64,000 nucleotides of DNA from an uncultured Clostridia bacterium (GCA_947165135.1 CAMUZE010000003.1:26370-90369); one strand, 5' to 3'; positions 9,998 to 19,954 are shown, numbered from the stretch's first letter. Numbers and translations are program-made. Notes: generated by a model not told the origin, from the sequence alone.

Positions 9998-10108
9998 TTG
10001 TTGAAAGGGAGTAGTTCCATCAATAGATGTTATAATTCAATAACACGGTTAATACCTGGATTATATGTAAAGAACAAGACTTTTATAGAAATATAAAAGT
10101 CTTTTTAT
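9998..10108 (+). promoter_or_regulatory. structured leader RNA, candidate yybP-ykoY (Mn2+)-like riboswitch with intrinsic terminator
   Basis: GAAAGGGAGTAG...CAAGACTTTTATA: 5' AAAG/GGAGTAG and 3' CAAGA/CTTT resemble the yybP-ykoY ends; terminator AAGACTTTTATA-GAAA-TATAAAAGTCTTTTTAT overlaps the 3' arm. Confidence 0.45.
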
Positions 10109-10128
10109 ATTTCAGAAAGGAGAAAAAT

Positions 10129-10497
10129 ATGGAAAAGAAAAATATTAGAAAGGCAATAATGACAACTGCTTTAATTGGAGGACTTGCCTTTGCAACACTC
10201 GGATGTAGCTGTAATTATGATATGGTAGATTTTAAATATAATTTTAATAAAGCAATTATATTTAATGGTAATACGGCTACAATAGTTGAAATTGAAAAGT
10301 GGACTGATTATGATGGCGAACAACTTCAAATAGTTACAAAAGATGGAGCAATAATTATAACATCATCTTTTGATACAAAATTAATTAATGATATAAATTC
10401 CACAGTAAAAGCAGATGATATTGCTAGATCAATCTTAGGAGAAGATGCTGAAATTAATTATTTAGGTCAAGGAAAGCAATTAACTCTAACTCCTTAA
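10129..10497 (+). CDS. small lipoprotein
   Basis: Lipobox LAFATLGC; paralogous to 10557..10910. Confidence 0.75.
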   Translation: MEKKNIRKAIMTTALIGGLAFATLGCSCNYDMVDFKYNFNKAIIFNGNTATIVEIEKWTDYDGEQLQIVTKDGAIIITSSFDTKLINDINSTVKADDIARSILGEDAEINYLGQGKQLTLTP

Positions 10498-10556
10498 ATT
10501 GACAAAATATACCAAATATAATACTTACAATTATTTAAAAGAGAGGTGAATATAAT

Positions 10557-10910
10557 ATGAATAATATTAAAAGAAGAAAAGCTATAATGGCAGCTGCTTT
10601 AAGCGGAATGCTTGCTGTTACATCTTTAACAGGATGCGGCAATAATAAACCTAATTATAAAGCAATTATTTTTGAAAATAATAGAGCAACAATAATTGAA
10701 ATTAATCGATATAATTATTCTACAGGAGGTTCTGTGATTTTGTACTTACCAAGCGAAGAAATAATTGTTACTTCGACAATTAATACTAGAATTATTACTG
10801 AAAGAGGTTCTATTACTGCAGAAGATATAGCAAAAAGTATAGCAGGAGATGATATAGTAATTAACTATTTAAATAGTGATGATCAACTATTACTTAAAAA
10901 AGGTAATTAA
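10557..10910 (+). CDS. small lipoprotein, paralogue of the preceding gene
   Basis: Lipobox AVTSLTGC; shared KAIIFxxNxATIIEIxxxxx and AEDIAxSIxGxDxxINYL patterns. Confidence 0.75.
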   Translation: MNNIKRRKAIMAAALSGMLAVTSLTGCGNNKPNYKAIIFENNRATIIEINRYNYSTGGSVILYLPSEEIIVTSTINTRIITERGSITAEDIAKSIAGDDIVINYLNSDDQLLLKKGN

Positions 10911-10925
10911 TATTACCTTTTTTAT
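10898..10925 (+). terminator. intrinsic terminator
   Basis: AAAAGGTAAT-TAAT-ATTACCTTTTTT. Confidence 0.8.
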
Positions 10926-11002
10926 TTTATATTTTTATTGACAAATAAGTGTAAAGTATTATACAATTATTATGTAAGATACAGAGTAGAGGAGAGTAAA
11001 CT

Positions 11003-11770
11003 ATGAAAGAATTAAATGCCTTATTAGGTGAACTTGGTATATCAAAAGTAAAATTAGCTAAATATTTAGGTGTTTCAAGACAAATGATATATAATTATTT
11101 GGAACTTGATTCATTAAATAAATGGCCTCAAGAAAAAAGAATATTATTATTAAAACTATTGGATATTGAAAATGGTGATGATGCAACTATTAAAAGTATT
11201 AATGTTAATAGTGAATATCTAGAAAATGTAGAAACAAGATTAAATCAAAATGTAAAAGATTTAAATTCTCAAGTATTTAATTATAAGAATCTAACTAAAG
11301 AAGAACAAGAATTATTAAATGATATTGTATTTTTAATTAAAGAAAAATTCACTGAAGAAAAAACAAAAGATACATATTATACATTCTTATATTTATATCA
11401 TGTATTACAATCAATTGATAATATTCCGGAAATTAAATATATATTTGGATATATATCTAAAAAGACCGGATTTACTAATCCAAATGAGTTTAAATTTAAT
11501 GAAACAAAGCAATTCATTTTAGAAAGTATTATCTATACTGCATTTAACTTATACAATAATGGAGGAGCATCCAGATCTAAACTTACTGAATCTCATAATA
11601 GATTTGTACAAGAAATTGAACAAGATAAAGAAGAAAAATTAAGTAGAACACAACAATTAAATACTGTTAAAATTCAAGCATTAAAAGAATTAGGATATAC
11701 AGAAATAACTAAAGATAATGCATCAGAAGTATTAAATAAAATGGCAGAAATAGAATCAAGAAAAGTATAA
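11003..11770 (+). CDS. helix-turn-helix (XRE-like) DNA-binding protein
   Basis: N-terminal LLGELGISKVKLAKYLGVSRQMIYNYLELDSLNKWP HTH. Confidence 0.75.
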   Translation: MKELNALLGELGISKVKLAKYLGVSRQMIYNYLELDSLNKWPQEKRILLLKLLDIENGDDATIKSINVNSEYLENVETRLNQNVKDLNSQVFNYKNLTKEEQELLNDIVFLIKEKFTEEKTKDTYYTFLYLYHVLQSIDNIPEIKYIFGYISKKTGFTNPNEFKFNETKQFILESIIYTAFNLYNNGGASRSKLTESHNRFVQEIEQDKEEKLSRTQQLNTVKIQALKELGYTEITKDNASEVLNKMAEIESRKV

Positions 11771-12164
11771 TCATAGGTTATATACTACTTTTGATAATTT
11801 ATGTTATGTTAACTTCTTAATTAAAATTAGAATAATATATAAATAGAATATGTTATTCTTTTTTATTTATATTAATTATTATTCATATATATAGATAATA
11901 TTAAATTATAATATTTAATTAATTATAATTTATTTTAAAATATTATATTATGTATTTTGCATCGAATTATTAAAAATAATATTAATTATTTATTTCAATG
12001 AAGATATGTATTTTTATATTCTGCATCGAAATAAGATAAAATGAATAGTTATTCATCTCAAAGCAGATTTCTAATTATACTTACCCTCTTCATTTTAAAA
12101 AAATATGTAATAGGGAGACAATTTTATTTTTTTTATTATATTTTAAAATTTATTTGATTTTCTA

Positions 12165-12214
12165 ATTTGCAACGAGATATTATTAGATGATTAATTATCT
12201 TATTAGATGCAAAT
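12165..12214. repeat. imperfect inverted repeat ATTTGCA...TGCAAAT in AT-rich noncoding DNA
   Basis: atttgcaacgagatattattagatgattaattatcttattagatgcaaat. Confidence 0.5.
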
Positions 12215-12275
12215 TATAAATCATATATATTTTTGATTACTACTTCCCCTACCTTATTAAATTGGAAGTAGGGGT

Positions 12276-13019
12276 CTATAATATAAATGATAGTATAAAA
12301 AATAACACTACCCCTACTATATATCCAATATAGCTATAATTAATTAAATTATATTTTTTTATTTCTTTGTAAATTTCATTAATGCTTAGTGAAATCATTA
12401 ATCCTGATACAAATATTAATATAAATGAAATCATAATATTACTTATATAATTTTTAAGGAATATATATGAAAGTAGTGCACCTATGGGTTCAGCAATACC
12501 TGAAATAAAAGTATATTTTAAAGAAAGTCCCCTACTTCGGCCACTATAATAGAGTGGGACTGCAATTGAAATCCCTTCTGGAATATTATGTAGTATTATT
12601 GCTAGAAATAATTTATACCCTACTCTTATATTTACATAACTACTCATAAATACTGCTATACCTTCTGGAAAATTATGCAGCATTAAAGATATCATGCTTA
12701 ATATTCCGATTTTATATAATGAAGACTTATATTTAATTCTATTTGTTATAAGATATATTGTTAAATAGCCTAATATAAAAGTTAAAATAATTAATAATAT
12801 TCCAAAATATTTACCATAATAACTAATCATATTTATTGATGAATTTGGTAATAAATCAAATATTGAAATAAGTACCATTATTGAAATTGAAAAAGATAAT
12901 GAAATCACAATAAACTTATTAATATTTTTTATTTTAATAAAAATAAATAGTCCTCCAATAAGAGTACTTAATCCTGCAATTAAAGATAATAATAAAGGAC
13001 CAAATATTTCCATTTTCAT
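12276..13019 (-). CDS. ZIP family metal transporter
   Basis: HNFPEGIAVF, HNIPEGISIAVPLYYSGRSRG, GIAEPIGALLSYIF motifs. Confidence 0.9.
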   Translation of the reverse strand: MKMEIFGPLLLSLIAGLSTLIGGLFIFIKIKNINKFIVISLSFSISIMVLISIFDLLPNSSINMISYYGKYFGILLIILTFILGYLTIYLITNRIKYKSSLYKIGILSMISLMLHNFPEGIAVFMSSYVNIRVGYKLFLAIILHNIPEGISIAVPLYYSGRSRGLSLKYTFISGIAEPIGALLSYIFLKNYISNIMISFILIFVSGLMISLSINEIYKEIKKYNLINYSYIGYIVGVVLFFILSFIL

Positions 13020-13080
13020 ATTAAAATATTATACATTTTAAAAATATTTATAACCATAATAATACTAGGTGGTGATAAAA

Positions 13081-13197
13081 TTGGCAAACGCTAGAAATAA
13101 TTCTAGATGTAAATCTAATGCTAGATCAAAATCTAGAAGTAATAGTAATGCAAGAAGCAATTCTAGAGCAAAAATGTCAAATTCTAGAAGTCGCTAA
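13081..13197 (+). CDS. 38-aa Ser/Arg/Asn-rich basic microprotein (TTG start)
   Basis: AGGTGG RBS 8 nt before TTG; MANARNNSRCKSNARSKSRSNSNARSNSRAKMSNSRSR*; terminator follows; absent from ORF track. Confidence 0.6.
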   Translation: MANARNNSRCKSNARSKSRSNSNARSNSRAKMSNSRSR

Positions 13198-13205
13198 TTG
13201 TAAAG

Positions 13206-13235
13206 AAAAGATATTTCTAATGAATATCTTTTTTA
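13206..13235 (+). terminator. intrinsic terminator after the microprotein
   Basis: AAGATATT-TCTAATG-AATATCTTTTTT. Confidence 0.7.
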
Positions 13236-13263
13236 ATTATGTTATAATTTATTTGGTGAAAAT

Positions 13264-14601
13264 ATGACAAGATACGTAAAAAAAAGAAGATTAAAAAGAT
13301 GGGTAAGAAAATTCTTAAGAAGATCTTTCTTATTATTTATAACTGTATTAACATTATTTATTATATATAAAATTGAATATAAAAAAGTATCAATTAAAGA
13401 TATATATTTAGAAAATAATAAATTATTTGTTAAATTTAATTCTAAAATAAATAAAGATATTATTTGTGCACTATCTAAAGAAGAAAATGATTCATCAGTA
13501 AAAGACACTGAATGGATTAAAATCAAAGATAAAGAATGTGTATTTGATTTTAATGATGATAACTATAATTTATTTATTAAAAAAAATGATAAACTTATAT
13601 ATTCTTCAAATGATAGTAAAGTATTAGATTTTGAATTTGATGATACAACTAAATATTATGCAGTAAATAATGAATATAATTTAAAATATAAATATAAATA
13701 TATTGGAAAAAATCCAAAAATTACATGGAAAAGTTCAAATGATAAAGTTGTTACTGTTGATGCTGGAACAATAAAAACAATTAGTGATGGTGAAGTATCA
13801 ATATTTGCAAATTTCGAAGGTAAATCTAAAACATTAGATATTACCTCTACTTCATTAATTGTTGCTAAGCCTAAAGAATATGATTTAAAGAAAAAATACT
13901 TACCATGTGATAAATATACAGAAGAAGAAAATGATAAATTAGATGAAATATTAGATTATAGAGTACATCAAGTTGGTTTTCAAACTAGAGCCTCAGCAGC
14001 TGAAGCAGCAAGATTCTTAACTTTAGAATTACCATATAGAATAAATTATTTCTATGAAACTGGAAGACTTACTCAAGCAAATAAAATAGATGGTGAAGGA
14101 AGATATTATCATGTTGGCTTATATTTAAATTCATCTAGATATAAAAGTATAAGTAAATCTACTTCTAAACCAAAGACTTGGGGATGTTCAATGTATGACA
14201 CACCTGTTCACAGGAATGTAGATAATGGGCTTGATTGTAGTGGATTCGTTTCGTGGGCTTTATTAAATGCAGGATTTGATGTTGGAGATTTAGGTGCTGG
14301 AGTAAGTAATGTTAAAAATCTATCTCAAAGTTTAGGCGAATTTAAGGATAGTTCTGTATCGTTAGCTAAGAAACTTAAAGTCGGTGATTTACTATTCAGT
14401 TATAAAGCCGGAGGACACATAGGTATATTAGTTGGTATAGATGATAATTATTTCTATACAGCTCAAGCGTTATGGACAGGACAAATTGGTGTTATTATCA
14501 CAAAAGCAACGGCAAGTGAACTAGCAAAAGAATTTCCTAAATTTGTACTTATGGATAAATTCTATAAAGAAGACGGAGAACTTACAAATATGTGGTACTA
14601 A
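13264..14601 (+). CDS. membrane-anchored NlpC/P60-type cell-wall hydrolase with Ig-like (BIG2) domain
   Basis: NGLDCSGFVSWALLNAGFDVGDLG, VGDLLFSYKAGGHIGILVGID; ITWKSSNDKVVTVDAGTIKTISDGEVSIFA Ig-like segment. Confidence 0.88.
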   Translation: MTRYVKKRRLKRWVRKFLRRSFLLFITVLTLFIIYKIEYKKVSIKDIYLENNKLFVKFNSKINKDIICALSKEENDSSVKDTEWIKIKDKECVFDFNDDNYNLFIKKNDKLIYSSNDSKVLDFEFDDTTKYYAVNNEYNLKYKYKYIGKNPKITWKSSNDKVVTVDAGTIKTISDGEVSIFANFEGKSKTLDITSTSLIVAKPKEYDLKKKYLPCDKYTEEENDKLDEILDYRVHQVGFQTRASAAEAARFLTLELPYRINYFYETGRLTQANKIDGEGRYYHVGLYLNSSRYKSISKSTSKPKTWGCSMYDTPVHRNVDNGLDCSGFVSWALLNAGFDVGDLGAGVSNVKNLSQSLGEFKDSSVSLAKKLKVGDLLFSYKAGGHIGILVGIDDNYFYTAQALWTGQIGVIITKATASELAKEFPKFVLMDKFYKEDGELTNMWY

Positions 14602-14630
14602 AAAAAGAAACTATTTAGTTTCTTTTTTTA
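14600..14630. terminator. bidirectional terminator between convergent genes
   Basis: AAAAAAGAAACT-ATTT-AGTTTCTTTTTTT. Confidence 0.8.
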
Positions 14631-15486
14631 TTGGATTAACATGAATAACTGCTAGATATATTTCATCTATTGTATCTATTATTTCATCTTCAAGTCTATC
14701 AGCTATTTCATGACTTTCAAAAGTAGATAAATTCCCATCTACAAATATTGTAAGCGATATTTGATATTTATACCCTACCGGTGTTGAATTGAAGTGATTT
14801 ACTTTTTTAATTTCATCATATTTTTTAATAATCTCTAATACTTTCTTTTGAGTATCAATTGATGCTGCTTTATCCATTAAAACATCATAACTTTCAATGA
14901 ATATTTTAATTGATGTATAAATAATCCATAAAGATATAATTATTCCAACTACCCCGTCTAAATAGAAAATATTAAATCTTGCTAAGATACATGATATTAA
15001 GTTAAGTGATGTGATTATCATATCATTGAAATGATCTTTAGAATTTGCTTTTACTAATAGATTATTATATCTTTTATATATTTTATTTGTATAAAGATAT
15101 AAAAACAACTTAACTAATATTGTTATAATACATACAACAATTAACCATATTGAATAATTATATTTTGTTTTATTAATTATAACTAGTAATGAATCTTTAA
15201 ATACATATAATGACATTAAAATCATTGATATACTTATTAATAATGAATATATATATTCAGCTTTCCCATGGCCTAAATTATGATCATCATCAGACGGTTT
15301 ATTAGCTATTTTATTTCCAATAAAAGTCATTAATGAAGAAAATATATCACCAGCACTATTAAATGCATCTGCAATCATAGATCTACTTCCAGATATAAAT
15401 CCTATTATAGATTTAATAATCAAAAGAAAAACATTACCTAAAATTCCAAATATACTTGAATTTTTAGTACTTTTATATCTTGACAT
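14611..15486 (-). CDS. cation diffusion facilitator (CDF) transporter
   Basis: SGSRSMIADAFNSAGDIFSSLMTFIGNKIANKPSDDDHNLGHGKAEYI. Confidence 0.93.
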   Translation of the reverse strand: MSRYKSTKNSSIFGILGNVFLLIIKSIIGFISGSRSMIADAFNSAGDIFSSLMTFIGNKIANKPSDDDHNLGHGKAEYIYSLLISISMILMSLYVFKDSLLVIINKTKYNYSIWLIVVCIITILVKLFLYLYTNKIYKRYNNLLVKANSKDHFNDMIITSLNLISCILARFNIFYLDGVVGIIISLWIIYTSIKIFIESYDVLMDKAASIDTQKKVLEIIKKYDEIKKVNHFNSTPVGYKYQISLTIFVDGNLSTFESHEIADRLEDEIIDTIDEIYLAVIHVNPIKKETK

Positions 15487-15583
15487 AAGAATTCCTCCTA
15501 ATGATAAAATAATTATATAATATATTTATATAAAAATAAATAATTATGATATACTATTATTATGATATGAAAGGAAGTAAAAT

Positions 15584-17146
15584 ATGAAAAATAAATTAGT
15601 AATGGTAATAATGGATGGAGTTGGATATAGTGAAAATAGTAATGGTAATGCCGTTAAAAATGCTAATACCCCTACTCTAGATTTATTAATGAATAAATAT
15701 CCACATACATTAATTAATGCACATGGTACTTATGTAGGACTTCCAAGTGATGAAGATATGGGAAACTCTGAAGTTGGTCATAACGCTATGGGATGTGGTC
15801 AAATATATTCTCAAGGAGCAAAACTAGTAAATGAAGCAATAAATAATAAAACTATTTTTAATAGTAGAACATGGAAAGAATTAATAAATTATTGTAAAAA
15901 TAATACACTTCATTTAATTGGATTATTATCAGATGGTAATGTTCACTCAAATATTAATCATCTGTTTGAATTAATAAAAAGAGCCAAAGAAGAAAATATT
16001 AAAAAAGTAAGAATACATATATTATTAGATGGCAGAGATGTTCCAAAAACTAGTGCATTAATATATGTTGATGAGCTGGAAAATTTATTAAAAGAATTAA
16101 ATGATAATACATTTAATGCAAGAATTGCTTCTGGTGGTGGACGTATGAATATTACTATGGATAGATATGAAGCAAATTATAAAATGGTAGAAAAAGGATG
16201 GCATACCCATGTTCTTGGAGATGCAAGGCACTTTGAAAATACTAAAACTGCTATTGAAACAATGAGAAATGAAAACCCTGAAGTTATTGATCAAGACTTA
16301 GAACCATTTGTTATTGTAGAAAATAATATTCCAATTGGTACTATTGAAGATAATGATTCAGTTATATTCTTTAACTTTAGAGGAGATAGAGCTATTGAAA
16401 TATCAAGAGCATTTGATGAAGAAAATTTTGATAAATTTGATAGAATTAGATATCCAAAAGTATATTATGCCGGAATGTTAGAATATGATAGTGAGGCTAA
16501 AATACCAAAACATTTCTTAACTGAACCACCAATGATAAAAAATACTTTAACAGAAGAATTAAATAAATATAATATAAAAGAATATGCCATAAGTGAAACG
16601 CAGAAATACGGACATGTAACATACTTTTGGAATGGTAATAGACAAGACAAATTTGATGATAATCTAGAAACTTATGATATAGTACCAAGTGATATAATTT
16701 CATTTGATAAAAAACCTGAAATGAAATCATTTGAAATAACAGATAAATTAATTTCTGCTATTGAAAGTAATAAATATGATTTTTTAAGAATTAACTTCCC
16801 AAATGGAGATATGGTTGGACATACTGGTAATTATGAAGCAACTATTAAAGCTATGGAAGCAGTTGATAAAAATTTAAACAGAATACTTAATACTTGTCTT
16901 AAAAATAACTATATATTAATAGTTACTGCTGATCATGGAAATGCGGAAGAGATGTTTGATAAAAATAATAATACAAAAACATCACATAGTCTAAATAAAG
17001 TACAATTTATAATTGCTACAAATAATATTAATTTTAAAATAAAAGAAGGCAATTTTGGACTTGCAAATATTGCTAGTACAATTACTACCCTATTTGATAT
17101 ACCTAAAAATCCTTCTTGGAAAGAATCAATAATAGAAAAAGAATAG
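15584..17146 (+). CDS. gpmI: 2,3-bisphosphoglycerate-independent phosphoglycerate mutase
   Basis: MVIMDGVGYSENSNGNAV...DEDMGNSEVGHNAMGCGQIY...LIVTADHGNAEEM. Confidence 0.97.
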   Translation: MKNKLVMVIMDGVGYSENSNGNAVKNANTPTLDLLMNKYPHTLINAHGTYVGLPSDEDMGNSEVGHNAMGCGQIYSQGAKLVNEAINNKTIFNSRTWKELINYCKNNTLHLIGLLSDGNVHSNINHLFELIKRAKEENIKKVRIHILLDGRDVPKTSALIYVDELENLLKELNDNTFNARIASGGGRMNITMDRYEANYKMVEKGWHTHVLGDARHFENTKTAIETMRNENPEVIDQDLEPFVIVENNIPIGTIEDNDSVIFFNFRGDRAIEISRAFDEENFDKFDRIRYPKVYYAGMLEYDSEAKIPKHFLTEPPMIKNTLTEELNKYNIKEYAISETQKYGHVTYFWNGNRQDKFDDNLETYDIVPSDIISFDKKPEMKSFEITDKLISAIESNKYDFLRINFPNGDMVGHTGNYEATIKAMEAVDKNLNRILNTCLKNNYILIVTADHGNAEEMFDKNNNTKTSHSLNKVQFIIATNNINFKIKEGNFGLANIASTITTLFDIPKNPSWKESIIEKE

Positions 17147-17147
17147 T

Positions 17148-17642
17148 TTAACCTATTCTTTTTAATTGTTTTTGTTGTTTTTCTTGTAATAAATCATCAA
17201 TATCTCTATATTCCAAATTTAATTTTTTAAATATTTTTAGTATTTTTCCAAATGATACATGTTTATTATACCATTTAACAATCCTATTTTTATTGCAAAC
17301 ATTATTAAATAATTTACATTTGTCATCAATTATAAACAGATCAACTATAGGATGTTCTTCATAACCTGCGTAATCAGTTGGCTCTTTAAATCCATACTCT
17401 GGTAAAATCTCATCTAATATTTTAATGGTAGTTATTATTTTTTCTGGATCATCATTATCATATTTTACTCTCAAATAAACTCCTCTAAATAAATATGATA
17501 GTATTAAAAATGCATCTTTTTCACTCATATTATCAGGTAAAGTAAAACATTTACTAGGATATTCAATTGCATGTATTTTATCTTTGCTATATCCATAATT
17601 CCAGTAATAAAAAGCATAAACTTTCTTATACATATAATTCAC
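17148..17642 (-). CDS. hypothetical protein
   Basis: ORF only. Confidence 0.6.
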   Translation of the reverse strand: MNYMYKKVYAFYYWNYGYSKDKIHAIEYPSKCFTLPDNMSEKDAFLILSYLFRGVYLRVKYDNDDPEKIITTIKILDEILPEYGFKEPTDYAGYEEHPIVDLFIIDDKCKLFNNVCNKNRIVKWYNKHVSFGKILKIFKKLNLEYRDIDDLLQEKQQKQLKRIG

Positions 17643-17662
17643 CTCGATTAGGGATTATCCTA

Positions 17663-18349
17663 TCACATATTTAATAAATATTCAATCATATTGTTAATTT
17701 TATTATTATGAAGTAATTTAAACATTATTATAGCACCACTAATATTTAATAAATAATCATCAACATCAAATGTTCCTGATAATGTTAGAAATTGTGTTAA
17801 CTCAATAACACTAACAATTACAAACATAGTTATCAAAAATACTTTTAAATTATTTTCTTTTTTTAATAGTCTTGGTAAAAAGAATGCAAAAGGCATACAT
17901 ATAATAAAATTACCTAAAGTATTATTTATTAATAATGATAAAGTTAAGTCACCATCAAAATATTCAGAAAATAATTTAATTATCATTCTAAAAGGTATAA
18001 AATTTACAACATTATAATAATAATCATACAATACTACTTTATTCCATTTAACTAATAAAAATCCATTTCTAAAATAATATAAATCTAATAAAGTTATTTT
18101 AAAAAGAAAAATAACATATAAAATAAACCATATGATGAGATTTAGTCTATAAAATGTATTCTTATACTTATTATTATATTTTTTTCCAAAATAAGCCCCA
18201 AAATATGTTAAAACAACAACTAATAATAGTAATAATATTCTTATTATAGGACTATATGTATTTTTACTTAAAAATTCTATATAAAAATATAATTGAATTA
18301 ACAATATAGATAAAGAATATAAAATAATAGATATTACTTTATTTTTCAT
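17663..18349 (-). CDS. VanZ-like membrane protein
   Basis: VNFIPF...NTLGNFIICMPFAFFLPRL...VIELTQFLTLSGTFDVDDYLLNISGAIIMF. Confidence 0.85.
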   Translation of the reverse strand: MKNKVISIILYSLSILLIQLYFYIEFLSKNTYSPIIRILLLLLVVVLTYFGAYFGKKYNNKYKNTFYRLNLIIWFILYVIFLFKITLLDLYYFRNGFLLVKWNKVVLYDYYYNVVNFIPFRMIIKLFSEYFDGDLTLSLLINNTLGNFIICMPFAFFLPRLLKKENNLKVFLITMFVIVSVIELTQFLTLSGTFDVDDYLLNISGAIIMFKLLHNNKINNMIEYLLNM

Positions 18350-18423
18350 ATTATTTCATCATCTACTATTTGATAGAACAAAAAAACTCTAACACTAAAA
18401 GATTCTTTTTTAATTAAATACAT
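18346..18423 (-). CDS. 25-aa upstream peptide translationally coupled (ATGA overlap) to the VanZ-like gene
   Basis: GTAGGAGGTACAATG start; MYLIKKESFSVRVFLFYQIVDDEII*; stop TGA overlaps the VanZ ATG. Confidence 0.5.
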   Translation of the reverse strand: MYLIKKESFSVRVFLFYQIVDDEII

Positions 18424-18431
18424 TGTACCTC

Positions 18432-18875
18432 CTACAGATTATCCAATTTAATTAGTTCATCATTATTAGATTTAGGTTCTTTTAAATTAATAACTTCTGC
18501 ATTATATTTTCTTTTTAATAATTCAGTTGCTTTATTTTCTTTACCACTTCCACTATATAAAACAAATGTAACATTTTTAGAAGTTAAATCAATTTTATCA
18601 AGTAAACTATTAATTGGGCTAGAAAGTTTACTATTCCATATAGGAGAACCAATAATAATTTTACCATATTTATTTAAATCAATATCTACTCTATCTATCT
18701 TATCTTTATAATTAATCATTGCTTTATAACCACCAACTAATATAGACAAAAATCTATTCTTTGGTAATTCTTCATAAGTAATAATTTTATATGTATCAAA
18801 ACCTATTCTTTTTAAATAAGAAGAAACTATATCTCCATTACCTGTAAAACTATAATATATAAATATTTTTTTCAT
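18432..18875 (-). CDS. flavodoxin-like protein
   Basis: IFIYYSFTGNGDIVSSYLK...IIIGSPIWNSKLSSPINSLL...FVLYSGSG. Confidence 0.8.
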   Translation of the reverse strand: MKKIFIYYSFTGNGDIVSSYLKRIGFDTYKIITYEELPKNRFLSILVGGYKAMINYKDKIDRVDIDLNKYGKIIIGSPIWNSKLSSPINSLLDKIDLTSKNVTFVLYSGSGKENKATELLKRKYNAEVINLKEPKSNNDELIKLDNL

Positions 18876-19285
18876 CTAACTAGCTCCTTTAATAATATTT
18901 CTAATTCATCTAGCATCTTATTTATATTACTATATTTAATTAACTTTATATTTTTATTTCCTCTTATCATTGCAGTTAAATTAGTATTTTCATCATATAT
19001 ACATATTATTTTTTTATTTAAACTTTCAGCATATGCAATTTCATAACCTACTCCTAATGAAGGAGTAGAAACTTCTGCTACTAAAGCATCACATTCTTTT
19101 ATCCAGTTAATATCTCTTATATAAATATCTTCTTCGGAATTATTTTGTTCTAATTCAAAAACATTAGGAGAAGCAACATGTTTATCTAACACATTTCCAT
19201 ATTTATTTAATAATTTATTAATTTCAATAAATACGCTTAATTTATCTCTACCACTTCTGATAGAACCTGCAAAATAAAATTTCAT
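18872..19285 (-). CDS. nucleoside 2-deoxyribosyltransferase / DNPH1-like nucleotide N-hydrolase
   Basis: FYFAGSIRSGRDK...RDINWIKECDALVAEVSTPSLGVGYEIAYA. Confidence 0.85.
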   Translation of the reverse strand: MKFYFAGSIRSGRDKLSVFIEINKLLNKYGNVLDKHVASPNVFELEQNNSEEDIYIRDINWIKECDALVAEVSTPSLGVGYEIAYAESLNKKIICIYDENTNLTAMIRGNKNIKLIKYSNINKMLDELEILLKELVR

Positions 19286-19301
19286 ATTACTCTCCCAATA
19301 T

Positions 19302-19916
19302 TTAATTTTTTTGTACTAATCTTCTTTTTATAATATTTTCTGTAGTTATATCTTTAGGAACTTTTTTAATATTAATTGGTCTATAATGTACGAATTCTCT
19401 TTTACGATTTAATTCTTCTTTTCTATTTGATATAAAATATCCTATTGGTAGACGATAAATATTGTATTCAGTTTCACTTTCAAAAACTTCAGTTTGTGAT
19501 TTACATCCATTGTCTTCTGTACATTTCCAATCGCTATATTTATTTACTCCACCTATCCATTCTTCAATAGAGTATTCCATTTGTTCTAATAATTCCAAGT
19601 TAACAGGAAGTAATATTAATTCAAATATATCTTTTCCAAACTTACCATCTTCAATTCCTTTAGTGATTGTTAAGGACATATCAACAGGTTCAACACTAAT
19701 ATCATAATACATGTTAGGTTCATCTTTACTCATAAATCTATGAATTTCAGGTGTCTCTAAAGGATCATTTTCTTTTTGAAATTTAATTTCGTCTCTGATT
19801 TTAGTAATTGCTTCTTCAGGAATTCCCCTTAAAAATTCTAATATTTCCTTTCCTTGTTTTTTATCTGCTCTAACTATATACCATAGAGCAGTGTCATAAT
19901 CTTTGTCAAATATCAT
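19302..19916 (-). CDS. hypothetical protein
   Basis: ORF with AGGAGG-like RBS. Confidence 0.65.
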   Translation of the reverse strand: MIFDKDYDTALWYIVRADKKQGKEILEFLRGIPEEAITKIRDEIKFQKENDPLETPEIHRFMSKDEPNMYYDISVEPVDMSLTITKGIEDGKFGKDIFELILLPVNLELLEQMEYSIEEWIGGVNKYSDWKCTEDNGCKSQTEVFESETEYNIYRLPIGYFISNRKEELNRKREFVHYRPINIKKVPKDITTENIIKRRLVQKN

Positions 19917-19954
19917 ATTTAACCTCCTAATATAATTTTACAATAAATTGATTA

